Source: Echinarachnius parma
Taxonomy: Eukaryota > Echinodermata > Echinoidea > Clypeasteroida > Echinarachniidae
Direction: 5' to 3'
NCBI GenBank assembly: GCA_037951105.1
Contig: JBAMJV010000880.1
Span: 62,001-126,000 of the forward strand
Length of the DNA: 64,000 nucleotides
Below the pieces are notes generated by a model that did not search any database, had not been told where the DNA came from, and saw only the letters and a list, made by a program, of their open reading frames with translations. The position numbers and the translations under genes were made by a program. Of the stretch, positions 9,790 to 20,811 are shown one piece after another (within the stretch, counting starts at the first letter, position 1; each line of letters opens with the position of its first letter).

Positions 9790-10095
9790 GCTTCTCTAGC
9801 CAAGCCAGTTTAGTTGAAGAAGCAAGCTGGATAGGTCGTGACATTGTGACATTGCTGCTGTCTACCCAGGAGTATAAATGGGTACTTGGTCGGGTGTTAA
9901 TTAGCCTGGGCGGTAATATATGGCTGCCATTGACTAGTATGCTCCCCGGGTAGTTGAGATGGTGCGCAAGATAATTGTGCGGGTTTGACCTGTACCTGAT
10001 GACCAAGGGTAATAATAAAGCGCATGGGGACATGCAATTGTGCTTATGTGTTATGCGCTATATAAATGTGTTTCATTATTATTATTATTATTGTA
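9790..10095 (+). mobile_element. Diverged SINE copy
   Basis: Shares cattgctgctgtctaccca, gtataaatgggtac, tatgctccccgggtag, gagatggtgcgcaa and a 3' end with taataataaagcgc, gcgctatataaatg and (ATT)n. The last features are typical tails of invertebrate tRNA SINEs. One copy of the segment that is amplified at 1687-2218 is present, much diverged. Confidence 0.65.
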
Positions 10096-10142
10096 CTACT
10101 CCCCAAATCCAGTTGAATCGAATAGGTTGTATTTCAATTTAA

Positions 10143-10554
10143 AGGGTACCACCACCCAAAATCAATATTCTTATAAATGAAAGGTAACATCTTTAGTAGT
10201 GCATTCCATCAACAAGTTCACACAAAATATTTGTTCAGAAAAAAATATATGATTGGAAAACGCATCCACATTCTAAAGCATGCGTTCATGGGTCTGAATG
10301 TACGAAGAATACTTTGTCCAGAGCGAACGAATCGTCCAGGATTCTATTGTCTCCAAAATGCCAAACGTATGCGTGAAAAGCATTAGAGCACGCCCGTACG
10401 GAACCAGGAAATAATAGTGGTTCCGTAAGTGGTGGTAATTGGTTGCTTTGTTTATGAATTAAACAACCCTTTGCAAAATGTTGGGCAAATTTTGATATCA
10501 CAAATTGGTACCAAAACATATAATTATGTGTTGTTTTTTGCCTGGTGGTCCCCT
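10143..10554 (-). mobile_element. TTAA-flanked MITE, family B (copy 3)
   Basis: AGGGTACCACCACCC to GGTGGTCCCCT with TTAA at 10139-10142 and 10555-10558. Same orientation as copy 2. It directly precedes copy 2 of the repeat beginning ggggatgtttaaaac. Confidence 0.85.
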
Positions 10555-10573
10555 TTAAGAAAGGCAACCTGTA

Positions 10574-10925
10574 ATGGGGATGTTTAAAACAATTACTGAA
10601 CGTACACTTTAAGTTATACTTGTAACTATGGAAAGGCGTGAGTTGAAAGCGATACAGTGCAGCTTATAGCTTGCTTCATAGTCATTACCTTTTGTTATCA
10701 ATGTTCATAAGCTAACATTTGTTTAAGTCTCAAATAAGTGTTTTAATTTTGTGCATATTTTGTTTCCTGAAAACCTCCAAAACTCGATACAGTTTTTTGT
10801 TATGTACATCGCATAATATACGGATAAAAGCATTCGCATTTGCTTACCTGTTTTAGTTATGAACCAAACAGTCAGCCTATATTAAATCGTAAATGTTCGG
10901 CGGAGCAAGTTTTGTTAACTTTCTT
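10574..10925 (+). repeat. Dispersed repeat, copy 2
   Basis: Aligns with 5268-5815 from ggggatgtttaaa through gtaaatgttcggcgga, without the ~180-bp insert of copy 1. It is likely part of a transposable element, but no ends or coding region are recognised. Confidence 0.65.
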
Positions 10926-10966
10926 TTCTCTTCACATTATGGATCTTGCTATTTGTTCTTGAGCAT

Positions 10967-11932
10967 TGTAGATATTCATGTAAACGTACTGTCAGAACAT
11001 ATAGATATGCATGTAAACGTATTGTCAGAACATTATAGATATTCATGTAAACGTACTGTCAGAACATTATAGATATTCATGTAAACGTATTGTCAGAACA
11101 TTATAGATATTCATGTAAACGTACTGTCAGAATATTATAGATATTCATGTAAACGTATTGTCAGAACATTATATATAATATATTCATGTAAACGTATTGT
11201 TAGAACATTATAGATATTCATGTAAACGTACTGTCAGAACATTATAGATATTCATGTAAACGTATTGTCAGAACATTATATATAATATATTCATGTAAAC
11301 GTATTGCTAGAACATTATAGATATTCATGTTAACGTACTGTCAGAACATTATAGATATTCATGTTAACGTATTGTCAGAACATTATAGATATTCATGTAA
11401 ACGTATTGCTAGAACATTATAGATATTCATGTTAACGTACTGTCAGAACATTATAGATATTCATGTTAACGTACTGTCAGAACATTATATATAATATATT
11501 CATGTAAACGTATTGTCAGAACATTATAGATATTCATGTAAACGTATTGTCAGAACATTATATATAATATATTCATGTAAACGTATTGCTAGAACATTAT
11601 AGATATTCATGTTAACGTACTGTCAGAACATTATAGATATTCATGTTAACGTATTGTCAGAACATTATAGATATTCATGTAAACGTATTGCTAGAACATT
11701 ATATATAATATATTCATGTAAACGTATTGCTAGAACATTATAGATATTCATGTTAACGTATTGTCAGAACATTATAGATATTCATGTAAACGTATTGCTA
11801 GAACATTATAGATATTCATGTTAACGTACTGTCAGAACATTATAGATATTCATGTTAACGTACTGTCAGAACATTTGAGATATTCATGTAAACGTATTGT
11901 CAGAACATTGTAGATATTCATGTAAACGTCCC
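10967..11932 (+). repeat. 34-bp satellite array, left block
   Basis: Tandem units of about 34 bp of the type gatattcatgtaaacgta followed by ttgtcagaacatta. Variants recur in order: cgtactgtcag, gttaacgt, gctagaac, and a 42-bp version with an extra tataatat. The recurring mix suggests a higher-order repeat. It is not a CRISPR array, because there are no unique spacers. The array resumes at about 12126. Confidence 0.9.
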
Positions 11933-12130
11933 AGCTAGCCACCTGACGTCGGGCCGATGTCGGAAGTTGGTTGGCGGATGTCGGCATATCGCCGTTGGCT
12001 CGAGGTTAAAATGTCCGCCAGCCCAACATCGTCACGACGTCATTTTTGTGATATATTGGCATAACGTCATTTTCCGACAATGGCCCACATCATGTCATGA
12101 GATGATGTTGGGCCATTGTCGGAAAATGTC
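11933..12130. mobile_element. Insert with hairpin inside the 34-bp satellite
   Basis: A GC-richer block interrupts the array: words of the type gatgtcgg and cgacgtc, then a near-perfect hairpin at about 12070-12129 (ttttccgacaatggccca ... tgggccattgtcggaaaa). It has no coding sequence. It looks like a small foldback element inserted in the satellite. Confidence 0.6.
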
Positions 12131-12440
12131 AGAATATTATAGATATGCATGTAAACGTATTGTAAGAATATTATAGATATGCATGTAAACGTATTGTAAG
12201 AATATAGATATGCATGTAAACATATTGACAGAACATTATAGATATGCATGTAAACTTATTGTCAGAATATTATAGATATTCATGTAAACGTATTGTCAGA
12301 ATATTATAGATATGCATGTAAACGTATTGTAAGAATATTATAGATATGCATGTAAACGTATTGTAAGAATATTATAGATATTCATGTAAACGTATTGTCA
12401 GAATATTATAGATATGCATGTAAACGTATTGTCAGAAAAT
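12130..12440 (+). repeat. 34-bp satellite array, right block
   Basis: The same unit as 10967-11932, but here mostly the variants gatatgcatgtaaacgta and ttgtaagaatatta. The two blocks have different dominant variants, so they have homogenised separately since the insertion. Confidence 0.85.
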
Positions 12441-12449
12441 GCGTGATAG

Positions 12450-13260
12450 AATACTGTGAAGCATGTTCGATTAACAGACTGTCCGCGCTAAAAATGACAC
12501 CCATATACAAAATAAATTGATGGTGTGTATTCTGGGAAAATAGAAAATTAGAACAATTGTATTTTATATAAATCAACTCTTTTAATATCAGTTCTTGAGC
12601 TAAAAAGTACAATCGAATTCTCAGAAGATATCAGACTAACATTTTTATAAATTCAGTTCATCTGATCAATTACATAACAAAATGTTCCTTTGTTAACTTG
12701 CAATTTATTGTGTGTATTCTGGGAAAATTACACCCATATACAAAATAAATTGATATTGTGTATTATAAGAAAATGACACCCATATATACAAAATAAATTG
12801 ATCGTGTGCATTCTGGGAAAATGTGAAATCAACCATAAACATTATTTCTATGGCATAACAGATTAGAACAATTGTATTTTAGATCAACTCTTTTAAAATC
12901 AGTCCTTGAACTAAAAAGTACAATCGAATTCTCAGAAGATATCAGACTAACATTTGTATAAATTAAGTTCTTCTGATCAATCACATAACATAATGTTTTC
13001 TTGCCATGTGTATTCAAGGCCGATCAAAATAGAACAATACTTTGCATTAAAACTACAAACTGTTTCACTTGTGTAAAGATTCGTAACCTTGAACTTACAA
13101 GTGGGTGAGCTGGAATTACCATGATTACTTTATCGTATTCACAGAATCTATACTGATCAAGCATGGTAATTTGATAATAAAGGATCAGTTTTTGTTCAAA
13201 CAGAAGAGAGAAACAACTGTCTTGCATTTAATTTTCCCACCATAATCTTTAAAAAAATCA
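12450..13260. repeat. AT-rich duplicated non-coding block
   Basis: gaacaattgtattttatataaatcaactcttttaa-like text at 12552-12700 recurs at 12865-13000 (including taaaaagtacaatcgaattctcagaagatatcagac in both). Short units with acccatatacaaaataaatt repeat at about 12500, 12728 and 12778. No gene seen. Confidence 0.6.
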
Positions 13261-14044
13261 ATCCTTTATTTTAATGGTACGATAGAATTCCCCGAAGACA
13301 TAGAACACATTCTTTTAAATAGATGTTTTTCAAACAATGACATTTTTGAAAATGGCCCCACCCCCTTAGCATATCCACATGATATTATAAAGGCTTGGCA
13401 AAAGATGCGTTTCATCAGATCTGTTCAACTCTTCAGAGAATCCGCTTTAGATCCAGAATCAGCATCTTCTAATTATCTAGATCCAAGATAAATTCGTTTG
13501 CAGAAAGTCTGAGTAAGATCAGCTTTTTATTCCTACGATCAACTTCGATAAGGTACGTATAATTCGGGGTGTCACACCATCTATCTTTCAGCTAACTGTG
13601 GTACGACATGCAGCTCTTTTAATAATACATTGTATATAACCTTTTGTGTAATGCCAAAACTGTAATTCTCTGTATGATATATGAAGTTTGAAGTTTGAAG
13701 TTTGAAGTTTGAAGTTTATTAACAACAAAATGTATGTACATCATAAAACAAAGTATGCAATGCAAATCATTAAACAAACTGTACAAGATCTACAAAACAA
13801 TGAATTAATGCAAAAGCTTAATTAATGTTTACATAAAACACATTTATACAAAATGTTCAAGTTGTTGCTAAAAAGAAAACCAAAAGTTAGCACAAGTGCT
13901 AGTCGAGATCGGTTTTCTCTGTTCACTATATCGGTAGTGTATCTTTTCATAGTTTATAAGCATTATACTAATTCTAAAAAAATATATTTTATATATCAAA
14001 AATACAACAAAAAATACTAACTACATACTAACATAACAAATAAT

Positions 14045-14493
14045 TTATTTGTTCATCAAATAAATCGTGAAGGCAGTACGAAATGAATATCTTGTTTTTT
14101 GTTCTCTAATCTTCTGAGGTAAGCTATTCCAAAGCTTTGGTCCAACAAAAGAGATACTGAATGTACCTTGTGTCGTCTTACATATTGGCAAGGGCAGCAT
14201 TGAATTTTCTTTTCCTCTTGTTTCATAAGTATGGTGTACAATCTTACAATAATCTAATAATGTGTGTGGTAATTTACTATTATACAAATCATATACAAAT
14301 GTTGAAACTGCTAGTTCATGCAAACCAAAAATATCCAATAACCCCAATTGTTTAAACAGTGGTCCTGAGGATGTTCTCAATAATGAAAACGTGATAGCTC
14401 GCATAGCCATTTTAATGAAAACGTGATAGCTCGCATAGCCATTTTCTGAGCTAAATAAATACAATTCAAGCGAGATTTATTTAACTGCTTCCC
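14045..14493 (-). pseudogene. LINE ORF2 C-terminus, frameshifted
   Basis: Carries the usual C-terminal tail of CR1-group ORF2 (SKLPHTLLDYCKIVHHTYET, FVGPKLWNSLPQKIR). It is separated from the main ORF2 by a one-base loss just after the EVWG codons (about 14490) and by a perfect 32-bp tandem duplication (14382-14413 and 14414-14445), which also shifts the frame. Together these make this copy unable to produce a complete ORF2 protein. Confidence 0.75.
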
Positions 14494-17054
14494 CATACCT
14501 CGATTCCATATAGTATGTGTGGCTGTATAAACGATTTATACAAGAGCACAAGAATATACCGAGGAACAAAATATCTCAATTTAAATAACAAACCCACTTT
14601 CCTACGAACGCACTTATTTACAAAATCAATGTGATGCTTCCAGGACAATGTACTATCAATTTTAACTCCTACAAAAGATGCCACACTCACATCATTAATG
14701 TTTGTGTCAGACAGTCTAAGGACACCATTTACATGTATTGCCCGTCGTTTACTTTTAATAAACATATAATTAGTTTTCTTTAAGTTGATAGTAAGTTTAT
14801 TAGCATCGCACCATTTCTGAATTGCATCTAGTTGCTTATTAATCTCATTTACATCAATATCATTTTTGTTCTCATCAAAAGTATGAAAAATATTTGAATC
14901 ATCTGCAAACAATCTAAAATTAAAATAGTTCGTAGAACAAGGTAAATCATTAATATAAATTAAAAACAATGTAGGACCCAGAACTGACCCCTGCGGCACG
15001 CCGCACGTTTTATCCTGTCGGGTAGATGTGGCCTCCTTATAGCATAATGTCTGAGAACGATTCGAGAGATAATTAGCAAACCATTGGAAAGCAACACCAC
15101 GTATACCATAATGGGCCATCTTGTCTAACAAAATATCATGATTTATAGTGTCAAATGCCTTTTGAAAATCTATGAATATACCAAGTGTAACTTTCCCTTC
15201 ATCCATTGACCTCATAAGCGTATTAATAAGGTTAATCAAAGAAAGTTTAGTACTATATTTCTTACGGAATCCGTACTGATGTTTATACAAAATATCATTA
15301 GTCTCCAAAAAATCAATTAAACGAACATTAACAATTTTTTCAAATATTTTCCCGACAACTGGCAAGACTGAGATAGGTCTGTAATTTCCTGGATCAGCCT
15401 TTGCCCCCTTTTTATAAATAGGTGTTACCTTTGCTACCTTAAGACAATCAGGAAAATTACCCTTTTCTAATGACAAATTAAAAATGTAAGTCAATGGTAC
15501 CACAATAAAATTAACAGCATCCTTTGTCAATCTTACTGATAAATTATCATATCCATGGGATTTTTTACTATCTAGGGCACATATATAATCAAAAACTTCC
15601 CTTTCTGTCACAGGTTTCCAAAACAAGGATTTATTATTTCTTCTTCCCAAATACTCCTTATAACTATAACGTACTTCTAGAATCTTCTGTGCTAAGTTTG
15701 ACCCAATTGTAACAAAATAATTGTTTAGCTCCTCAGCTATATCCCCCTCTGAGGACACAACTCTGGCTGCTCCATCAATACGATCAGACGGGAGAACCAA
15801 CTCGTCTATATCTGTCTTTTTAGAGTTCCCTCTTCCACTTATCAACTCATTTATTGTTTTCCAAGTTTTGCCTGTATCATGTTTATTATCATCAAACAAT
15901 TTACTATAATACATTCGTTTAGCATTCTTCAATACAGTTGTCAATGCATTCCTATATCTCTTATATTCGTGTGCATATTCTACATTAAAATTGGATGCTT
16001 TATATTTATTATATAAACAATGTTTCTTTTTAATAGACTTAAAGATTGCTTTGGATATCCATGGCTTTTTCGGAGTCTGTCTTTTCTTTGAACTATTGTG
16101 CACAATATTTGGAGCATGTTTATCACATATCTTTACAAACAAATCATAAAATACAGAGTAAGCCGAATTAACATCATTATATCTACACACGCAATCCCAA
16201 TTTATGCTTGCTAAATCTTCATGGAATGCTTCAACATTAAAATGTTTATATGAGCGAGCAACTTTTCTCAAAGTTACAACCTTATTCACAGTAGGAGGAT
16301 GATCGAATAGCACAAATATAGGAAAATGGTCAGACACATCAGTTTCAATAACACCTGAGTGAATAACATAATTACTTATATTAGTATAAACATGATCAAT
16401 AAGAGATGAAGTGTGATCTGTCACCCTTGTCGGCATTGTAATAATCTGCTGTAATCCCGTACTTTCCATTGTACTTAAATAATCATCTATTCGTATATTA
16501 ACATTTCTTTGTGATAAATCTATATTAAAATCGCCTAACAAAATCATATCCGACCTACCAACGTTTAAGTCTTCTAAGACACCTAATAGACTATTTTGAA
16601 ATTGACCAATGTCAGTATTTGGTTTACGATAAACAATACCAATAACAATTTTTCGATCACATTCAATAACCTCCAACCAGAGGCTTTCAGCATGTAAAAC
16701 AGAGTAATCTAATCTTGTATATACTAATGTGTTTTTGAGGTATGCTCCAACTCCACCACCTCTTGCATCAGCCTCACGACAGTTAACCTCAAGGACATAA
16801 TCAGTTAAAGCTAATGTATCAACATTGTGAACGTTCCATACCTCTGACAGGGCGATCACATCAAATTTAGAGGCAAGGCTATATTCATAAAGGAAACTTA
16901 GCTGTCCAATATTCCTAGTTAGAGACCTAATATTTACATGGGTAACGCTAAAAGAGTGAACAAATTTAGATTGCATATTATTATCAAAATTACTAGGATT
17001 TAAACTATGTGTTCTGAGATCAAAATTGTTCTCATCATGATCATTTACTAACAT
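14481..17054 (-). CDS. LINE ORF2: endonuclease and reverse transcriptase
   Basis: 857 residues. The N-terminal apurinic-type endonuclease shows LSEVW (about 69-73), LLGDFNIDL (172-180), a SLIDHVYTN block and SDHFPIF near 243. The reverse transcriptase shows YRPISVLPVVGKIFEK, FIDFQKAFDTINHD, GVPQGSVLGP and the catalytic box LFADD (715-719). This enzyme nicks the target and copies the element's own RNA at the nick. The endonuclease and RT motifs look intact. The frame ends prematurely just after YGIEVWG, and the rest of the C-terminus lies in another frame at 14045-14493. The closest type is the CR1/L2/Rex group, judged from motifs only. Confidence 0.9.
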   Translation of the reverse strand: MLVNDHDENNFDLRTHSLNPSNFDNNMQSKFVHSFSVTHVNIRSLTRNIGQLSFLYEYSLASKFDVIALSEVWNVHNVDTLALTDYVLEVNCREADARGGGVGAYLKNTLVYTRLDYSVLHAESLWLEVIECDRKIVIGIVYRKPNTDIGQFQNSLLGVLEDLNVGRSDMILLGDFNIDLSQRNVNIRIDDYLSTMESTGLQQIITMPTRVTDHTSSLIDHVYTNISNYVIHSGVIETDVSDHFPIFVLFDHPPTVNKVVTLRKVARSYKHFNVEAFHEDLASINWDCVCRYNDVNSAYSVFYDLFVKICDKHAPNIVHNSSKKRQTPKKPWISKAIFKSIKKKHCLYNKYKASNFNVEYAHEYKRYRNALTTVLKNAKRMYYSKLFDDNKHDTGKTWKTINELISGRGNSKKTDIDELVLPSDRIDGAARVVSSEGDIAEELNNYFVTIGSNLAQKILEVRYSYKEYLGRRNNKSLFWKPVTEREVFDYICALDSKKSHGYDNLSVRLTKDAVNFIVVPLTYIFNLSLEKGNFPDCLKVAKVTPIYKKGAKADPGNYRPISVLPVVGKIFEKIVNVRLIDFLETNDILYKHQYGFRKKYSTKLSLINLINTLMRSMDEGKVTLGIFIDFQKAFDTINHDILLDKMAHYGIRGVAFQWFANYLSNRSQTLCYKEATSTRQDKTCGVPQGSVLGPTLFLIYINDLPCSTNYFNFRLFADDSNIFHTFDENKNDIDVNEINKQLDAIQKWCDANKLTINLKKTNYMFIKSKRRAIHVNGVLRLSDTNINDVSVASFVGVKIDSTLSWKHHIDFVNKCVRRKVGLLFKLRYFVPRYILVLLYKSFIQPHILYGIEVWGSS

Positions 17055-17103
17055 TATAACATATTGAGAAATCTAACAAAGCCTACAAATTTATTGAAAC
17101 ATA

Positions 17104-18054
17104 CTAGGCAAGGAAATGCAGCTTGAAGTCGCTGTATTGGACATTGTCCATTCCTAGTTCAAAGAGATCATCCGGGCTCCGGATGACCTTGTATCCATCG
17201 TCTTTCAGTTTGCAGACGATGCTACCGAACTTTGTTGTCACAGTTTTCACAGCAGGGGACTCCTTCGCTCTCATCAAAACTGCGAATCGGAGTGATGTGA
17301 GGTCTTCGTTGATGAAAACCCCTCTCATGCCATCCTTGCCCTTCAATTGAAATCGCCCATCGTATAGGCGGTCTCGCTTCCTACGCGAAACAAAGCGGAC
17401 GATCGCCTGCCTGCTCCGCCCTCCTTCCCTCCTCTTCCCGAGCCGATGGCAAGAAGATATGTCAGCCGGCTGGATGTCGACCCCGACCTCCTTTGCCACC
17501 TTGCAGATTCTATCAGCAAGTGCATCCTCTGTCTCCTCCTCGTCCTCCTTCAAGCCAGTCAGTCTCAGGTTGTCCCTCCTCTGCTCCTGCATTATTTCGT
17601 CCTGCTTAAACTGCACACGCAGCAGGTGGGGATTCACTGCCTCCTTGAATCTGGATAGGCAGGCATCTCGCGCTGCCTGAATGATGGTGGGGAGTACAGC
17701 TTTAACAGCTGTCTCCACCGCCGTCACAACGAGCTGGGCGATATCATCCCCTTGTTCATTCTCCACCCCCTTCAACTCCTCCAAAAGCCCATTAAAGTTG
17801 AGCTGGATTCCACTTCCTCCATGTGTTGAGCCACCCAGTGCAGAACTCTCCCCCGCAGTAACAGCTGCCATCCCTCTCCTCTCCTGTACTGCCCTGTCAA
17901 CTCCCTCGTGGGCAGTAAAAGGCTGCTTGGCCGCTGGAAGTGGCTGGCTTTGCTGGCCTTGATGTGTAGTGCTTGGCAGAAAACGACCTGGCTGCCTATT
18001 TTTCATGTTCCTTGTCAGAGGCATTGTGATTGACTCAATGTAGAAAAGGTACAC
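17104..18054 (-). CDS. LINE ORF1: RNA-binding protein
   Basis: 316 residues from the first ATG. A second ATG at residue 11 (MPLTRN) is equally possible. A low-complexity Q/P/S-rich start is followed by a helical segment with heptad-like spacing (LLEELKGVENEQGDDI, then the FKEAVNPHLLRVQFKQDEIMQ region), then an RRM-like block (RRDNLRLTGLKED, SSCHRLGKR, RQAIVRFVSRRKRDRLYDG). This is the layout of L1/CR1-like ORF1 proteins, which form trimers and coat the element's RNA. It lies 49 bp upstream of ORF2 in the same strand. The frame is intact and its GC content is higher than the surroundings. Confidence 0.85.
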   Translation of the reverse strand: MYLFYIESITMPLTRNMKNRQPGRFLPSTTHQGQQSQPLPAAKQPFTAHEGVDRAVQERRGMAAVTAGESSALGGSTHGGSGIQLNFNGLLEELKGVENEQGDDIAQLVVTAVETAVKAVLPTIIQAARDACLSRFKEAVNPHLLRVQFKQDEIMQEQRRDNLRLTGLKEDEEETEDALADRICKVAKEVGVDIQPADISSCHRLGKRREGGRSRQAIVRFVSRRKRDRLYDGRFQLKGKDGMRGVFINEDLTSLRFAVLMRAKESPAVKTVTTKFGSIVCKLKDDGYKVIRSPDDLFELGMDNVQYSDFKLHFLA

Positions 18055-18419
18055 AAAACAGAATATCTGGGGCTGTGATGTTAAACTGATCCAGAAGTTC
18101 TGAGAACGTTATGACTGAAAATCCAAGTTTCTCTGGAATTGACGCTGAGCAGTAACCAAAAATACCACTAAAATCGACTCCAAATCGTCCTTTCTCTAAA
18201 GTAACAATTGTAGTGATAAACAAATAACAGAAGGTATCAATTTTTTGCAAAAATCACAGAGCTATTCAATGCAGGTCTTGCTTGCTTGCTTGCCTGTACA
18301 TATATCGTTATGTTTTGTATGTATTCTTTAAAGAGATTATAGTACATTTCTGATCAGACTGACTTTTAGGAACTACAACATTCACCCTTTAATTTCAAAA
18401 AGACATTGTTATAACCTAA

Positions 18420-18836
18420 AGGGGACCACCAGGCAAAGAACAACACATAATTATATGTTGTGGTACGGTTTTGTGATATCAAATAGATACCCAACATTTT
18501 TCAAAGGGTTGTGTAAATTCATAAACAAAGCAATAAATTACCACCACTTGAGGAACCACTGTTATTTCCTGGTTCCGTACGGGCCAAACATTTGCGAGCG
18601 CTAATACTATTCACGCGTACGTGTGTAAACAATAGAATCCCGGACGATTCGTTCTCTCTGGACATGGTCTTCGTACATGCAGACCCATGAACGCATGCTT
18701 TAAAATGGTGATGCGTTTTCCAATTTATATTTTTTTGTTCTGAAAATATATTTGTTTGAACTTTTTTTTATTTAATGGACTACTAAAGATGTTACCTTTC
18801 ATTTATAACAATATTATTTTTGGGTGGTGATACCCT
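18420..18836 (+). mobile_element. TTAA MITE, family B (copy 4, eroded flanks)
   Basis: AGGGGACCACCAGGC to GGTGGTGATACCCT. The flanks are CTAA and TTAC instead of two exact TTAA, so the duplication has mutated. Same orientation as copy 1. Confidence 0.8.
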
Positions 18837-19059
18837 TTACCATGTTCGAATGGTAGGAGAACAGATTATAAACGCCTGTTTGAAGGTTGATTCCGATCAA
18901 ACAGAGTTTATTTTGTCTTTAGAATAACATATGTCTTCAAATATTACACTTAATTTTCCTTAACGTAAATCATAAAGTGTATTACTTTCCATATAGTTGT
19001 CTTATTCAAAAAGCACTTTTCCAATTTTTCTGTTCAATCTTATGTGTTTAGTATTTGTA

Positions 19060-19560
19060 TTCTTAGTAGGAAAAAGGGTTAACTCTAAGTGGGGGGTATT
19101 TCACAAAGATTCTAAGTTGAAGTTAACTCTAGCTTTTTTTTTTTTTTTTTTTGGGGGGGGGGGGGGGGATTCACGAATATTCGAAGTTGAATTTTAACTA
19201 TAAGTCGGGGGGGGGGGGTCGCAAAGATTCTAAGTTGAAGTTAACTCTAGGTTGGGGGGGGGGGGGGGGAGGGTTCACCAATATTCTAAGTTGAATTTTA
19301 ACTATAAGTCGGGGGGGTCGCAAAGATTCTAAGTTGAAGTTTACTCTAGGTTGGGGGGGGAAGGGGAGGGGTGGAGGGTTCACCAATATTCTAAGTTGAA
19401 TTTTAACTATAAGTCGGGGGGGGGGGGGGGGGGAGGTCGCAAAGATTCTAAGTTGAAGGTAACTCTAGGTTGAGGGGGGAGGGTTCACCAATATTCTAAG
19501 TTGAATTTTAACTATAAGTCGGGGGGGGGGGGGGTCGCAAAGATTCTAAGTTGAATTTAC
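19060..19560 (+). repeat. Poly-G rich tandem repeat (~120-bp unit)
   Basis: About four repeats alternate aagattctaagttgaagtt-aactctaggttg-G(n) with caccaatattctaagttgaa-tttaactataagtc-G(n). G runs reach about 18. The start has a T(20)G(18) tract at 19133-19168. Related single copies border the inverted pair at 31140-31196 and 44445-44500. The open frames in it are only shadows. Confidence 0.85.
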
Positions 19561-19609
19561 TATTGGCTTTCCACCACCCTGGGGGTGTTTCACAAAGAAA
19601 TGTTTTGTC

Positions 19610-20640
19610 ATTATGAGCGGCCGATTGCCGTGAAAAATTGCACGCATGATAAGTGAAGTGTATAGAATACAATGGTAATTTAATTTTTTTGAAAAAATAA
19701 TTAATTTGCATATTTATGGTAATTTATGCAAATGAGGTCATAAAATTCATATTTTTACCCATAAATCATATATTCTTCATAATTAAAGCCAAAGATCAAT
19801 TTCGGGAAAGTAGCCGAATACATCTAAATGTATCAGTATTGTTGAATATGTTGAAATAGGGCTTGTGTGGTAAAATCCGAACCTAAGCATCGTTACATAC
19901 AGAAATATCGGAAGTATGAGCGAACCGCCACGTGGACAACCGCGTGGTCGTTATACACGTAGCGTAGGCCTATGGGCGATTCCTCGTTGGAATAAATATA
20001 TAATTTCACAAATATATCACTTAGTAGGCGTTTTCTTGGCCAAATTTTGATAATCCTATATTAGTATAATTATATTCATTCATATTATTGGTAATAAGAG
20101 CTTCCATTTATTTTTTTTGAGAGGGGGGCGTTTCCAAAACTGGTCTTTACCTTTAAACTCTGGTTTTCACTACATATATTCTTTAGAGCATTTGGAATAA
20201 TAACACGACAACAAAATTTGGAAGAGCCAGGTTCTTCCTTATGTTTTCTATTGTTTTTATAATTTATTATGTATTTCTTTGTTTTTTTTTACTTATGTAT
20301 TTTATTGTTTTTGCTTTTTTATTTCTAACTATAATTCAACTATTTTGAACCCCAAAACAAACATATAAAATGTAAACAAGACCAAATAACCAATGATATA
20401 CCTCCTTTTACAAAAACTGATATTTCCATAATATGTTTTGTACACAAATCACAAAATTCAGCAATTTTCGGGCTGACATGCATAGACAAAAGGTCACGTG
20501 ACTTCGTAACGGTAGGTCCGATTTTCATTTTTTTTGTTTTTAAAATATGCGCAAGACCCATAAGAAAAAAGTCACCAAGCAGCGGCGCGTCATGTTACCG
20601 CGTTTTGGAGCAATAAAAACAATCGCGGAGGGTTAAGACC
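19610..20640 (+). repeat. Dispersed element, copy 1 of 3
   Basis: The stretch from gcggccgattgccgtgaaaa to about gcgtcatgttaccgcgtttt recurs in reverse complement at about 40710-41345 and, in part, at 23560-23770 in the same orientation. The 360 bp at about 19790-20150 are missing from the 41-kb copy, so they are an insertion here. No coding region is recognised. Confidence 0.7.
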
Positions 20641-20726
20641 ATGCCACTAAGATAACGGATATCCATATTCTCTACCTCTCGCTTCCCCTCCGTCGGTCTG
20701 TCTTCTCCCTCGATCTATTTTATCCA

Positions 20727-20785
20727 TGTATCACAAACAATCCAAATGTTTTCCTTCCCTTACATTACAGAGTCTGAAATCGTGA
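20727..20785 (+). pseudogene. Relic of lectin 5' region
   Basis: atgtatcacaaacaatccaaatg...ttacagagtctg aligns with the stretch just upstream of both lectin starts (22323-22370 and 22583-22630). It is a third, non-coding remnant of the duplicated lectin 5' region. The 16-bp repeat palindrome follows immediately. Confidence 0.5.
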
Positions 20786-20811
20786 CAATAAATACGTGTA
20801 GAAATTCTGGT

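Larger units (their letters stand above)
13679..18250 (-). mobile_element. CR1/L2-type LINE, nearly full length
   Basis: Read on the minus strand: 5' leader (about 18250-18055), ORF1 (18054-17104), ORF2 (17054-14481 plus a shifted C-terminal part), 3' UTR, and a 3' end of five cttcaaa-type heptamers at about 13684-13722. Short tandem repeats at the 3' end, without poly-A, are usual for the CR1 group. The exact 5' end is uncertain. Other 3' ends with similar short repeats occur at 50284, 52088 and 61458. Confidence 0.85.

Noticed and set aside
10967-12440. CRISPR array
   Set aside because: Units follow each other without unique spacers, variants are graded, and the context is eukaryotic with LINEs, SINEs and intron-bearing genes. 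It is a satellite.
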